64,000 nt of DNA from contig NZ_CP050699.1 of the NCBI RefSeq assembly GCF_005116675.2, positions 1,201,001 to 1,265,000 of the forward strand. Reading direction: 5' to 3'. Each line of letters opens with the position of its first letter. The stretch's first letter is position 1. Both the position numbers and the translations under genes were made by a program. Below, one piece after another: positions 53,216 to 62,702 of this stretch. The notes under the pieces are model-generated. The model made no database searches. It was not told where the DNA came from and saw only the letters and a program-made list of their open reading frames with translations. The stretch comes from Desulfosediminicola ganghwensis (GTDB lineage Bacteria > Desulfobacterota > Desulfobulbia > Desulfobulbales > Desulfocapsaceae).

Positions 53216-54049
53216 ATGGCCCGAAAAAATAGCTTTTGCCATACCGGAGGATTGGCTGGACTCATAACAGACAAGGCCAAAGCCTGCGGGGCCGATTTAG
53301 CGGGTATTGTAAATCTCGAAGAACTGAGACGTTCACCTTCTTATACAATAATTCCCAGGATTGGTTACTTCGGTGATGGCGATAAGGAAAACCAAAGAAC
53401 GATTGTGCGGGATTCGGTGCAATGGCCGGAAGCAGCAAGATCAGCAATAGTGATAGCTATATATCATCCTGCTGAGAAACCTGAATTGGACTGGTGGGTT
53501 AGCAAAAACGGTTCCGTTGGAAATACTGAAGGGAATAGACTGCTCATCCGGGCAATGTCAAGTTTGGTGGAATGGCTTGAAACCGAGCAGCACATCGATT
53601 GCTTCAAAGTTCCCTATAATGTCGAACGTGGCGGTGTATTTATGAAAGATGCGGCTGTGTTGTGCGGGTTGGGTTGTATTGGGAAAAATAATATGCTGAT
53701 CACGCCAGAGTATGGTCCCAGAGTAAGGTTGCGGGTCATCCTGTCGGCAGAAGACATACCCTCCACCGGTGGTCTGGACTTTGATCACTGCGGGGAGTGC
53801 AGCATGCCGTGTCGCAAGGCATGTCCCCAGGGAGCATTTTCGCAACAGGTTTACTTTTCAGATACCTTGGGTGTTGAATCGCTACCCGGCAGAAGTGGTG
53901 TATACGATAGAATATGCTGCAATTTGCAAATGGTTGAAAATGAGTCAAAAGCAGAATCGACAGGCGCTGATGAGCATGCAAACGGCGCAATGGAGCTGGT
54001 TCAATACTGTCGTAAATGCGAGCTGATTTGCCCGGTCGGTTCTGCCTGA
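53216..54049 (+). CDS. epoxyqueuosine reductase-like [4Fe-4S] protein
   Basis: The 277-aa protein has the QueG-type layout: an N-terminal cobalamin-domain-like part (GADLAGIVNLEEL), the middle NVERGGVFMKDAAVLCGLGC and GKNNMLITPEYGPRVRLR, then ferredoxin clusters CGECSMPCRKACPQGAF and a final CRKCELICPVG. QueG is usually 350-380 aa, so this is a shorter homologue. QueG reduces epoxyqueuosine in tRNA. Short homologues in anaerobes may have other reductive roles. A ribosome site AAGGAGGGG precedes the ATG. Not linked to tRNA genes. Confidence 0.75.
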   Translation: MARKNSFCHTGGLAGLITDKAKACGADLAGIVNLEELRRSPSYTIIPRIGYFGDGDKENQRTIVRDSVQWPEAARSAIVIAIYHPAEKPELDWWVSKNGSVGNTEGNRLLIRAMSSLVEWLETEQHIDCFKVPYNVERGGVFMKDAAVLCGLGCIGKNNMLITPEYGPRVRLRVILSAEDIPSTGGLDFDHCGECSMPCRKACPQGAFSQQVYFSDTLGVESLPGRSGVYDRICCNLQMVENESKAESTGADEHANGAMELVQYCRKCELICPVGSA

Positions 54050-54155
54050 ATACTACCTGCGGAAAGGATTCAGGCCAGAACGACTACAGATGCATCTTTT
54101 CCGTCTTCGCGGCAACACTGCTTACCGATGAGTGGATTCGGGGCATGGGTTGCCG

Positions 54156-54953
54156 CTACCGGTTTTCGAGCATCGCTTTGATTTGCTCACGGCTATCAAC
54201 AAGCATGTTGCGATTGGCATCGAACACTTCGAGAGTGAGGGTGTCGTCGTATCCGACGCCCTGCAGGCTCCGCACCAATTCATCAAAATTGACAGATCCT
54301 TCTCCAATAGCCAGGTGGTCGTCCCGTCTGCCGTGATTGTCACTGAAATGAAGATGGCCGATGCGGGCGCCATGCAGTTGAACGAATTTTTGCAGACGAC
54401 TTTTCTGGTGGTCATGGATATTGGCGTGTCCGGTATCCAGCGTTAGTTTGACAGAAGGGAATAGCCTGAAGATTTCTTCAAAGTCTTCAGGTTCCACGCC
54501 CAGCAGGTTACGTGAAAACATGTTTTCGAGACAGATAGATATCTTCAAGTGCTGGCTGACGGTGACCATTTCGGACAAAAAATCAAAGAAATGCCCTTTG
54601 ACTGTTTCCAGAATGAAGGAGCCCATGCCAATAACCATGCTGGGATGAAGGACAACCTTCTTCACGCCCATTTCGGCCGCAACGTCGAGGGAACGGAGCA
54701 TTTCTGTAAATGATGCCTGACGGAGGCTTGCTGTGAGGTCGGCAGTTGTCACGAAGGTGGGCAGGTGACAGACTAATCCCAGCCCGGAATCTTTCAGAGC
54801 CCGGGAGATGGCTGCCTTGTTCGATGCCACGATACTGTGATGTGCCATGGGGGGATCCATGGCAAGCTCGAGATAGTCGAACCCCAACCGTGAAATTATC
54901 TCGATTTCTTCCAGTATCGGTCTGACTGGAAAATTCATGGCACCATATTGCAT
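54156..54953 (-). CDS. sugar phosphate isomerase/epimerase (xylose isomerase-like TIM barrel)
   Basis: The start at ATG 54953 follows GAGGTG. Motifs of the AP-endonuclease-2/xylose-isomerase-like barrel are present: LGFDYLELAMDPP, GVKKVVLHPSM, ICLENMFSR, LTLDTGHANIH, GHLHFSDNHG and TLTLEVFDANRN. His, Asp and Glu residues in these loops would bind a divalent metal. Substrate unknown. A longer frame to 54998 lacks a ribosome site. It runs toward the QueG-like gene and does not overlap it. Confidence 0.82.
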   Translation of the reverse strand: MQYGAMNFPVRPILEEIEIISRLGFDYLELAMDPPMAHHSIVASNKAAISRALKDSGLGLVCHLPTFVTTADLTASLRQASFTEMLRSLDVAAEMGVKKVVLHPSMVIGMGSFILETVKGHFFDFLSEMVTVSQHLKISICLENMFSRNLLGVEPEDFEEIFRLFPSVKLTLDTGHANIHDHQKSRLQKFVQLHGARIGHLHFSDNHGRRDDHLAIGEGSVNFDELVRSLQGVGYDDTLTLEVFDANRNMLVDSREQIKAMLENR

Positions 54954-55400
54954 GTAACACCTCAGCTGAAAGTGAGAATGTCTCTGAAAGAATAGCACGC
55001 ATAGAAGAATTTAATCCATCTGAGCGTTTAGTCCCAGCTATATATAGTAAAGCAAAGATGGCCTGTTAGAAAATCCGACTAGCTTCTTGCCACCCCAGGG
55101 TAAGATTTGTCAGGGGCAAGAGCAGTGCACAGGTTTTCAATCATCCATTGGATATCTCTCCCTATCTCTACGCAATAAAGTCTATAAAAGTGTAGACTGC
55201 TCGGCAGAGTGAACCTCCCCCCATTTTAACGGACACGTTGAATACGTATCATCTGCTCTGCAGGGGAGTGTTTCGGCCAACCATTCCTTCCTCCTTGTTG
55301 ATGCAGGAAATGCCCGGCAATATCACTGGTCGGTTAATTCACTGTAATTGTTTTGATTAAAAATGCATTTGAGAAAATTCTTGCCATACATTTCAGGCTA
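54954..55400. other. gap between epimerase and TetR genes
   Basis: No gene is seen. It forms the divergent upstream region of the epimerase and the TetR gene and ends in the TetR palindrome. Confidence 0.45.
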
Positions 55401-55418
55401 TGTTAACAGCTGTTAACA
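55401..55418. promoter_or_regulatory. TetR operator palindrome
   Basis: TGTTAACAGCTGTTAACA is a perfect 18-bp palindrome (20 bp with flanking A/T) directly upstream of the regulator. GTTAAC half sites at the same spacing recur at 56062-56077 before the acyl-CoA dehydrogenase gene, which indicates a shared binding site. Confidence 0.72.
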
Positions 55419-55993
55419 TGATTGGAACAAAGCAAACAATTCTCCATGCGGCTTGCGACATTTATCTGCTTGAAGGCTATAAGGGCATGAGCATGCGCAA
55501 GGTCGCAGAGAAGGCGGCCATCTCGGCCACCGCCATCTATCGTCATTTCGAGAACAAGGAGGCCCTGCACCACCAGGTGTTGCGGGAAGGTTTCAGAACC
55601 TTCGATTCCTACCTGCAGCCGGCCCTGCTCGGCACAACCGGGATGGAACGTCTCGATCTCGCAGCCAGGCGTTTTTTCGCTTTTGCCACCGAGCAGCGGA
55701 AATATCATGAGATACTCTTTCTGACCATGGATCACACCGTCGAGCATAAGGTCAAAGGGGTACTGGCCAAAGACGCGACCGTAAGCCAGAAATTCATGGT
55801 GGAACGAATTCAGGAGTGCATGGCTGAGGGCAGCCTGCGCCGCGATGATCCGGAGGAGGTCGCCATGTTGCTGCTCTGCACCTGTAACGGCTTTTTCGCG
55901 CAGTATGTTTCAAAAAAGGTCGTTGATGTGCCGACGATAATGAAGGAAAAATATTGGCGGATGTATCAGCGCCTGCTGCATGGCTTGAAATAA
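55418..55993 (+). CDS. TetR-family transcriptional repressor
   Basis: The 191-aa product (from ATG 55418) begins MIGTKQTILHAACDIYLLEG and has the TetR helix-turn-helix MRKVAEKAAISATAIYRHFE at about residues 25-44. The C-terminal ligand domain is typical in length. ATG 55400 would lie inside the operator and give 197 aa; either start is possible. It very likely represses itself and the acyl-CoA dehydrogenase 140 bases downstream, and an acyl-CoA is a plausible ligand. Confidence 0.87.
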   Translation: MIGTKQTILHAACDIYLLEGYKGMSMRKVAEKAAISATAIYRHFENKEALHHQVLREGFRTFDSYLQPALLGTTGMERLDLAARRFFAFATEQRKYHEILFLTMDHTVEHKVKGVLAKDATVSQKFMVERIQECMAEGSLRRDDPEEVAMLLLCTCNGFFAQYVSKKVVDVPTIMKEKYWRMYQRLLHGLK

Positions 55994-56061
55994 CAAGGAT
56001 AAAGCGAAAATCGGTTCCATGCCGGAGCAGAGGCATGCTGATTTTTTTTTTAGCCCACAAA

Positions 56062-56077
56062 GTTAACGCTTGTTAAC
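56062..56077. promoter_or_regulatory. second TetR operator, upstream of acyl-CoA dehydrogenase
   Basis: GTTAACGCTTGTTAAC has the same GTTAAC-N4-GTTAAC layout as the palindrome at 55401-55418. It lies about 60 bases before the start codon. Confidence 0.65.
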
Positions 56078-56135
56078 CAGTTTATATCAGCGGCTTGTTC
56101 ATCAGTATCATCTATAACCTGAAGGAGGTATTGCC

Positions 56136-57905
56136 ATGTTGCTCAATAGCGGGAATGCAAAAACCAACCAGGACTCAGCGCAGGATGAGAGTATCCAGGT
56201 AACCAGAAACCTGCTCCTGAACCCTAAAACTGTGTCCTACGAGCATCTTGACAGCGAATCCAGGCAACTGGTGCTGAAGACCATCGAGTTTTTTGAGACC
56301 AAGGGCAAGGAGCAGCTCAAGCACGACGATCACGAACGGGTCTGGTACGCCGACTTCCTCGAATTCTCGCATCGGGAGCAACTCTTTGCCACATTTCTTA
56401 CTCCTGCCAAGTTCGGTGATGGAGCAAAACGTTGGGATACGTCCAGGAATTGCGCCATCAACGAGGTTTTGGGCTTTTACGGTTTGAGTTATTGGTACAC
56501 CTGGCAGGTGACTATTCTTGGTCTTGGCCCCATCTGGATGAGTAACAACGAGGAGATTCAACATAAAACTGCGCGCCTCCTGGGAGAGGGTGAGATTTTT
56601 GCTTTCGGCCTCTCGGAAAAAGAGCATGGTGCAGATATCTACACCAGCGACGTCGGGCTTACCCCACAGTCTGATTCGGGCTGGCTGGCGAATGGTTCGA
56701 AATATTATATCGGCAACGCCAACGAGGCGGCCCTGGTTTCAACGTTCGGCAAGTTCAATGATTCCGGCGACTATGTCTTTTTCGCAGTCAACTCCCAGCA
56801 CGAGAACTACGAACTCGTAAAAAATGTCATAAATTCGCAAAATTACGTCGCAGAATACAAGCTGAACGACTACCCCATCAGCGAGAATGACATTCTGGCC
56901 AGGGGGCGGGATGCCTGGGATATGGCGCTCAATACTGTCAACGTCGGCAAATTCAACCTCGGCTGGGCCTCAATAGGCATCTGTAGCCACGCCTTCCACG
57001 AGGCAATCAACCACGCTGCCAACCGCCATCTTTTCGACCATTACGTCACCGATTTCGTCCATGTTCAGCAGCTTTTTATTGATGCATATGCGCGGCTTAC
57101 GGCCATGAAGCTTTTTGCTCTCAGGGCCATCGACTACATGCGCGTCGCAGGTACCGAGGACCGGCGCTATTTGCTCTTTACGCCAATGGTCAAGATGAAG
57201 GTGACGACCCAGGGCGAAGATGTCGTCAACGCACTGTGGGACGTTATTGCCGCCAAAGGTTTTGAAAAGGATATGTACTTTGAGATGGCTGCCAGAGATA
57301 TCAGGGCGCTCCCTAAACTTGAGGGTACCGTTCATGTAAACATGGCGCTTATTATTAAATTCATGGCCAATTATTTTTTCAAGCCGGGCAGCTATAGCGA
57401 AACGCCGCGGCAAACTGCGCCGGTAAATGACGATTTTCTTTTCAGGCAGGGGGCGACCAAGGGCCTGGGCAAAACACGCTTTCACGATTATCGCACGATT
57501 TACAAAGAGTTCAACTCGCCCAACGTCAAAATTTTCAAAAAGCAAATCAGGCTGTTAAAGATCCTGCTGGTTGTCGGCAAGCCCAGCAAGCAACAGATCA
57601 AGGATTTTGATTTTCTGCTCAACCTCGGCGAACTGTTCACCCTCGTGGTGTATGGCCAGTTGATCCTCGAAAACGCCAAGTTGATGAAGATTGACCCGGC
57701 ACTCATCGACCAGATTTTCGAGGTCATGATCCGGGACTTCTCGAAATTTGCCCTGCAACTCTATACCAAAGGCTCCACCAGCTTCATCCAGCAGAAGATC
57801 TGTACCAGGATGGTAAAACGCCCGGCAGTGAACCCGAAGCAGCTGCAGCACATCTGGGAAACGTATGTGTATAGCATGAAAGACCAGTACGAGATGAATC
57901 CATGA
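56136..57905 (+). CDS. acyl-CoA dehydrogenase family protein
   Basis: The 589-aa protein has FAD-site motifs FAFGLSEKEHGADIYTSDVG (about 155-174) and WLANGSKYYIGNA (about 186), and a long helical C-terminal domain. Length is that of the larger ACAD members (ACAD9/FadE-like rather than 380-aa short-chain forms). It would oxidise an acyl-CoA to the enoyl-CoA and pass electrons to an ETF. AAGGAGGT precedes the ATG. Control by the upstream TetR protein is indicated by the shared operator. The crotonases nearby could take the next step. Confidence 0.88.
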   Translation: MLLNSGNAKTNQDSAQDESIQVTRNLLLNPKTVSYEHLDSESRQLVLKTIEFFETKGKEQLKHDDHERVWYADFLEFSHREQLFATFLTPAKFGDGAKRWDTSRNCAINEVLGFYGLSYWYTWQVTILGLGPIWMSNNEEIQHKTARLLGEGEIFAFGLSEKEHGADIYTSDVGLTPQSDSGWLANGSKYYIGNANEAALVSTFGKFNDSGDYVFFAVNSQHENYELVKNVINSQNYVAEYKLNDYPISENDILARGRDAWDMALNTVNVGKFNLGWASIGICSHAFHEAINHAANRHLFDHYVTDFVHVQQLFIDAYARLTAMKLFALRAIDYMRVAGTEDRRYLLFTPMVKMKVTTQGEDVVNALWDVIAAKGFEKDMYFEMAARDIRALPKLEGTVHVNMALIIKFMANYFFKPGSYSETPRQTAPVNDDFLFRQGATKGLGKTRFHDYRTIYKEFNSPNVKIFKKQIRLLKILLVVGKPSKQQIKDFDFLLNLGELFTLVVYGQLILENAKLMKIDPALIDQIFEVMIRDFSKFALQLYTKGSTSFIQQKICTRMVKRPAVNPKQLQHIWETYVYSMKDQYEMNP

Positions 57906-58200
57906 TCTACGGCATAGCCTGATAAAGTGGGGGCAGGTTATCGCCCCACCTTTGTTTGAAGCAGGTGACGATAAAAGCTGGTGCCCGCGCCATTCGAGAT
58001 CGGCCACGATTACAGTGGTCGATTATTTGTGGGAAAGAACTCTGATTGGACATTGGTTATTTTGTTTTGCAGGCCAGGTTCTTATCCACACCATCCTCAA
58101 CGCTCTCCACAAAAGCTTGACCTGGCGAGGAGCGACTGGTAGTTTCCCGGGAAAATGTTCAATGCAACTGTCCATCAGAAAGAGTTGCATGCTTATTGAC

Positions 58201-58291
58201 CTGGGGGAGTCTTCGGACTGAGAGTTTCGTTTTTCGTAGAATAACGAATCGACCCTTTGAACCTGATCCGGATAATACCGGCGGAGGGAAC
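58201..58291 (+). promoter_or_regulatory. TPP riboswitch (THI element)
   Basis: The conserved CTGAGAG (58218-58224) and ACCCTTTGAACCTGATCCGG (58252-58271) followed by ATAATACCGGCGGAGGGA (58272-58289) are the diagnostic parts of the thiamin pyrophosphate aptamer. A GC hairpin (CGCGGCA/TGCCGCG, about 58304-58320) lies between it and thiC and has no T run, so control may be at translation. Confidence 0.93.
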
Positions 58292-58362
58292 GGTCGAATC
58301 GTCCGCGGCATCCTGCCGCGCCCCGATCGAACCCTTCGATATCTTCACTATGGGGCACAACA

Positions 58363-59691
58363 ATGTATAAAACACAGATGGAACTGGCGCGTGAAGGATA
58401 CGTGACCGAGGACGTATCGATAGCAGCCGCAGAAGCCGGTCTCGACCCGGAAATACTTCGAGATCGAATCGCTGAAGGGACGGCAATAGTATGCCGGAAC
58501 AACAGGCGAACGAGCGGAAAGCCGCTGGCGGTAGGGAAGGGAATCCGAACCAGGGTCAACGCTAATATCGGCACCAGTAAAGACGATACCTCCATTGAGA
58601 ACGAACTTGCCAAGGCAAAAGCAGCAGTAGCCGCAGGTGCTGACGCTATAATGGACCTCTCCACCGGCGGACCGATCGATGAAATCCGGGCGGCAATCAT
58701 TGCCGAAACCGATATCTGTATCGGTTCCGTTCCTCTTTACCAGGCAGCATGCGACACCGTTGTTCGAAAAGGAAAAGCCATCGTCGATATGAGTGTGGAT
58801 GATATTTTTGACGGTATCAGGAAACATCTTGAGGACGGCGTCGATTTCATCACCGTTCATTGCGGTGTTACCCGGGCAACACTTGAGAAGATGGACAACG
58901 AGGGACGCATCATGGAGGTTGTCTCCCGCGGAGGCTCCTTTACCTGCGCCTGGATGCAGCACAATAATGCGGAAAATCCCCTGTATGAATACTTTGACCG
59001 CTTACTGGAATTGGTAAAGCCTTATGACGCAACTCTGTCGCTGGGTGACGGTTTCCGCCCGGGCTGTCTTGCCGATGCAACAGACAGGGCCCAGATCCAT
59101 GAGCTGTTGACCCTTGGTGAGCTGACGCAGCGTGCCTGGGATGCCGGTATACAGGTGATGATCGAGGGACCTGGCCACGTGCCGCTTGACCAGATCAAGA
59201 CCAACATCCAGTTACAGAAGAGACTCTGCCATGGTGCGCCGTTCTATGTTCTCGGTCCCCTGGTGACCGATGTCGCACCAGGCTACGATCACATAAGCTG
59301 TGCAATCGGCGGCGCTATAGCGGCAAGTGCCGGTGCGGATTTTCTCTGCTATGTAACCCCCAGCGAACATCTCTGTCTGCCGACCATAGAAGATGTGCAT
59401 GAAGGTGTTATGGCAACCCGCCTAGCGGGTCACGCTGCTGATATTGTAAAAGGTATTCCCGGTGCGATGGAGTGGGACAACAAGATGTCACGGGCCAGAA
59501 AAAATCTGGACTGGGAAAAACAGTACGAACTCGCGCTTGATCCAGATCTGGCCAGAAAACGAAGAGGTGCAACAGCAGAGCTGGCAGAAGCCCATGGTGC
59601 GTGCACTATGTGTGGTGAATTTTGCGCGTATAAAATGATGGATCAAAGGAAAGAAGCAAGCAAGGCTACGGCCTGCAAGTCAGCTCAATAA
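58363..59691 (+). CDS. thiC: phosphomethylpyrimidine synthase ThiC
   Basis: The 442-aa protein matches ThiC: TRVNANIGTS near residue 64, ADAIMDLSTGGPID, DFITVHCGVT, EGPGHVPLDQIKTN, CAIGGAIAASAGADFLCYVT and the C-terminal cluster CTMCGEFC for a radical-SAM [4Fe-4S] centre. It converts aminoimidazole ribotide to the thiamin pyrimidine. A riboswitch for TPP lies directly upstream, which supports ThiC over the related BzaF. Starts at ATG 58363. Confidence 0.96.
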   Translation: MYKTQMELAREGYVTEDVSIAAAEAGLDPEILRDRIAEGTAIVCRNNRRTSGKPLAVGKGIRTRVNANIGTSKDDTSIENELAKAKAAVAAGADAIMDLSTGGPIDEIRAAIIAETDICIGSVPLYQAACDTVVRKGKAIVDMSVDDIFDGIRKHLEDGVDFITVHCGVTRATLEKMDNEGRIMEVVSRGGSFTCAWMQHNNAENPLYEYFDRLLELVKPYDATLSLGDGFRPGCLADATDRAQIHELLTLGELTQRAWDAGIQVMIEGPGHVPLDQIKTNIQLQKRLCHGAPFYVLGPLVTDVAPGYDHISCAIGGAIAASAGADFLCYVTPSEHLCLPTIEDVHEGVMATRLAGHAADIVKGIPGAMEWDNKMSRARKNLDWEKQYELALDPDLARKRRGATAELAEAHGACTMCGEFCAYKMMDQRKEASKATACKSAQ

Positions 59692-60063
59692 CAGCGGAAG
59701 TACTAGCTTTTTAATATCATTTTCGGGACAGAGCCGAATGGAGTTCCACTGTTCGGCTCCGACCTTGGCACCAAACAATAAAGCCGCAATCTGAACAGTC
59801 TGGGGATTGGGGTTTTTGTTGTTTTTATCAGTAACCAAAACGAATCGAGTTACAGGGCGCATTTTTTTCCTATTTCCTGCCTGAAGCCAGTATGTACAGC
59901 GGTTGTTGGGGGCTACTTTGCATGCTTTGGTGTGAGAAATTGAAAAGAGAGAGTGAAAAAACTTGCAGCCATAAAAAAAATGGTGTAATTTGCCCTCCCC
60001 TGTCTGGGGGTGCAACGTTTTTTCCAGGATAAATCCACGTATTAGTGGAGTTATTTCGACTAA
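59692..60063. other. 372-base gap with the tRNA-Asn promoter
   Basis: TTGCAG (59963-59968) and TAATTT (59986-59991) with a 17-base spacer form the likely promoter of the second tRNA-Asn. A minus-strand frame overlapping the tRNA is an artefact. Confidence 0.5.
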
Positions 60064-60139
60064 TCCTCGGTAGCTCAGTTGGTAGAGCAGGTGGCTGTTA
60101 ACCACCTTGTCGGCGGTTCGAGTCCGTCCCGGGGAGCCA
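60064..60139 (+). tRNA. tRNA-Asn (GTT), second copy
   Basis: Identical to 2214-2289 except one variable-loop base (T for C). It has an encoded CCA. Confidence 0.97.
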
Positions 60140-60151
60140 GTGTCCACTCAG

Positions 60152-60175
60152 CCCGATTCCGGAATCGGGGTGTTT
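60152..60175 (+). terminator. terminator after tRNA-Asn
   Basis: Stem CCCGATTCC/GGAATCGGG (60152-60169) followed by GTGTTTTT. Confidence 0.75.
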
Positions 60176-60183
60176 TTCATATA

Positions 60184-60253
60184 GGCCAGAGGGGTTTCCC
60201 CTGGCCAGCATTGCCGAAAAGGCCGAACATCCAGAGGGTGTTCGGCCTTTTTT
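60184..60253 (+). terminator. hairpin and second terminator
   Basis: GGCCAG/CTGGCC hairpin at 60184-60206, then AGGCCGAACA (60220-60229) pairs with TGTTCGGCCT (60239-60248) before a T run. The second is a good rho-independent terminator. Confidence 0.7.
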
Positions 60254-60485
60254 GCGTTCTATCTCAGTTCTGGTTGCTGCTTTGAGTCTGGACGTTAAAG
60301 CTGTCAAACCTTCTGTGCCTGTTTCTCCTTCACTGTTTCTTTTCAGAATGCCGAAGGGTGCCGCTGAACAATAATAGCTATATTACAGCTGATTGAGCCA
60401 AAAGTTTTATTTTTAGGTTCATTGACGTTTCGAGTGAAAATTACCAGAAAATACGGGCAAATGAATTCACATTTTGATAAATATA

Positions 60486-60501
60486 TTACGTGAACGTAAA
60501 C
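60486..60501. promoter_or_regulatory. operator-like site upstream of crotonase 2
   Basis: TTACGTGAACGTAAAC lies about 33 bases before the start codon. It matches the site upstream of crotonase 1 (51774-51788). Confidence 0.5.
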
Positions 60502-60533
60502 GGGATGTTTCTAATCAATACTAGTGAGCCGCC

Positions 60534-61349
60534 ATGACCGATACCGACAGAGTACAGTTAGAAGTTCGTGATCACATAGCTTATGTGACCCTAAACAGAC
60601 CGGATAAACATAACGGCCTGGATGAAGCGATGTTGAAAGCGATCATCAGTACCGCCCGGACGATTCGTAAGGACCGGTCGATTCGTTGCGTCATCCTGAA
60701 AGGTAATGGGCCTTCTTTTTGTGCAGGCCTCGACTTTGGGTATGTGGCGAAAAATCCACTTATGGTGCCGAAATTCTTTGCCAAGCTGCCATGGACGAAA
60801 GACAACGTATTCCAGCGCGTTGCCCATGTCTGGCGGGATATGCCAATTCCGGTTATCGCCGCTGTGCATGGCAACTGCTTCGGTGGAGGCATGCAGATCA
60901 TTCTGGCCTGCGACTATCGTATTGCCACTCCGGAGGCCACACTTTCCATCCTCGAGATGAAGTGGGGGCTGATCCCCGACATGAGCGGCATGGTGACCTT
61001 GTCCCGCCTGACCAGGGTCGATATTGCCCAGGAACTGACCATGACCGGCCGTTTCTTCTCAGGAGTTGAAGGGGCGGAATATGGGCTGATCAGTAAGGTG
61101 AGTGATGAGCCGTTGGCTGAAGCGGAAGAACTTGCCCGGACAATCTGCGAAAAGAGCCCGGATGCGGTTGCAGCAAGTAAGTTCTTGCTCAAAAAGGCCT
61201 GGAAGAAGGACACCAGGATGGCGCTTTTGTGGGAACGGTTGACCCAGTTACGTCTCTTTATCGGCAAGAACCAGCGGATCGCTATGTATAACGGCATGAA
61301 CAAGGAGAAGGGGCCGAAACCTTATATGATGAGAAAGAGTTTCAGATAG
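60534..61349 (+). CDS. enoyl-CoA hydratase/isomerase (crotonase) family protein 2
   Basis: The 271-aa protein has the crotonase motifs GPSFCAGLDFGYV (first oxyanion site), IPVIAAVHGNCFGGGMQIIL (second) and SILEMKWGLIPDMSGM, whose Glu/Asp positions act in hydration or isomerisation. The C-terminal helices (PYMMRKSF) form the trimer contact. It is a standard crotonase in length. An operator-like site shared with crotonase 1 precedes it. It would act on an acyl-CoA intermediate. Confidence 0.88.
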   Translation: MTDTDRVQLEVRDHIAYVTLNRPDKHNGLDEAMLKAIISTARTIRKDRSIRCVILKGNGPSFCAGLDFGYVAKNPLMVPKFFAKLPWTKDNVFQRVAHVWRDMPIPVIAAVHGNCFGGGMQIILACDYRIATPEATLSILEMKWGLIPDMSGMVTLSRLTRVDIAQELTMTGRFFSGVEGAEYGLISKVSDEPLAEAEELARTICEKSPDAVAASKFLLKKAWKKDTRMALLWERLTQLRLFIGKNQRIAMYNGMNKEKGPKPYMMRKSFR

Positions 61350-61668
61350 AAGAGAGGTGAGGAAGGGGGAGAGGTCATCTTGTTCATTAAATGTCAAACT
61401 CGTGAACTGGCTGGACACATCCTGGCAGCAAGGCTCGATTTTGCCTGATACCTCTTTTGTAGCAAGTCTCAATACTTTCAGGAAGTATCTTCAAAATCAG
61501 AATATGAATCTACACAACTGGGTGTGAATCATGTGTGTAGAGCGAAGATATTCATTGCAGACAGAGGTATGTTCAGTCTTGCGGTATCGCTTTAACTGTC
61601 AGATGCATTCAATAATGCAGTTTGACCGTATCCTAAGTCAGAGAGGATATAATCCTCTATCATGGGGT
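61350..61668. other. intergenic region
   Basis: Two short inverted repeats (CTACACA...TGTGTAG, about 61511-61538) are present. No gene is supported. Confidence 0.45.
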
Positions 61669-62241
61669 TCACATTTCAATCCAATTGCTATCCAGTTCCA
61701 CGGATACCGCAATAGGCTTGGTAATACTATTATAAACTGGTGAATACTTCTGAGCCATCAGAAGCAGTTCCTCCTTTTTACTCTCTGAAACATCTGCATC
61801 AATTGAAAAAAACACACGAATATTTTTGTATCCAACAGGAACTTCCTCTGATATTCCAAGAAATCCGCGAAGGTCTAAATCTCCCTCAAATCTGGATTTC
61901 ACGCCTTTGATTTTAACCCCCAATGCTGCGGAATGTGCTATCAGACTTGTCGTCAAGCAACCTGACAGGGCCGCAAGAAGATACTCAACTGGATTGGCAC
62001 CCAAATTGTTTCCGCAAAGAACAGGTGGTTCATCTATTTCGAAAACTATAGGGTCTCGGGTATCATCTTCCTGACAGGCACCATAAAAACTCTTTATCGT
62101 CGCTCTATTATGAGTACCGTCGATCCATCGATTTGTTGCACAAAATTTAAACTGAGCAATTTCTGGTTTTTCTTTAATGAGCTCTATCGTACTGAATAAC
62201 TGGTCTACATTGATTCCATTGATTTTCTTTTCCTGTTTCAT
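61669..62241 (-). CDS. OsmC-family protein
   Basis: The 190-aa product (ATG 62241 after GGAGGATATTACG) has the OsmC motifs: GNNLGANPVEYLLAALSGCL with a conserved Cys, and YKNIRVFFSIDADV, then KYSPVYNSITKPIAVSVEL. A first Cys lies in PVLCGNN. OsmC/Ohr proteins use two cysteines to reduce peroxides; members with partial motifs have other roles. The neighbours give no hint. Confidence 0.85.
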   Translation of the reverse strand: MKQEKKINGINVDQLFSTIELIKEKPEIAQFKFCATNRWIDGTHNRATIKSFYGACQEDDTRDPIVFEIDEPPVLCGNNLGANPVEYLLAALSGCLTTSLIAHSAALGVKIKGVKSRFEGDLDLRGFLGISEEVPVGYKNIRVFFSIDADVSESKKEELLLMAQKYSPVYNSITKPIAVSVELDSNWIEM

Positions 62242-62702
62242 CGTAATATCCTCCAATAAGATGGATATAAGTTGTCAGTATGTACTCCTGCATTCAAATT
62301 GAAAACCACAATTGCTCAACACAATAGACTTATATAAATTTTGCAAAATGATGAGCGATTTCAGGTGGAAACAACTTGTCAGGGAGGAGTGGCCGGAATC
62401 CTTGTAATTTCTCATCATGAAGTACAAAAGTTGCAAAGTAGGCATACACAGTTTTTATCAAGCAAGATAGACTGACTGTCATTCTTACCATATCAAGACA
62501 GATAAGAACTGCCCCTAAGCCAAGCAACACTTCAATTACTTTTCGTTAGTCAAGCCGATGCGTAAGTGCTTAAATCAGGCAATAAGGCCTATAGAGCGGT
62601 CGTTGATGTTAACAAAGCCAATAGCTGGAAATACGGTTATATAGCGCAACATTTCAGAGATGACTCATATTGCCAGAAAATGAATTCGAGCATGGAAATG
62701 AG
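62242..62702. other. 461-base gap
   Basis: A 66-codon minus-strand frame (62330-62530) reads somewhat like a protein (TVYAYFATFVLHDEKLQGFR) but has no ribosome site and may be the end of a lost gene. Nothing else is seen. Confidence 0.35.

Noticed and set aside
59680-60147. Minus-strand 155-aa frame ending at tRNA-Asn (GSPGRTRTADKVV)
   Set aside because: Same tRNA antisense artefact; no ribosome site or domain.
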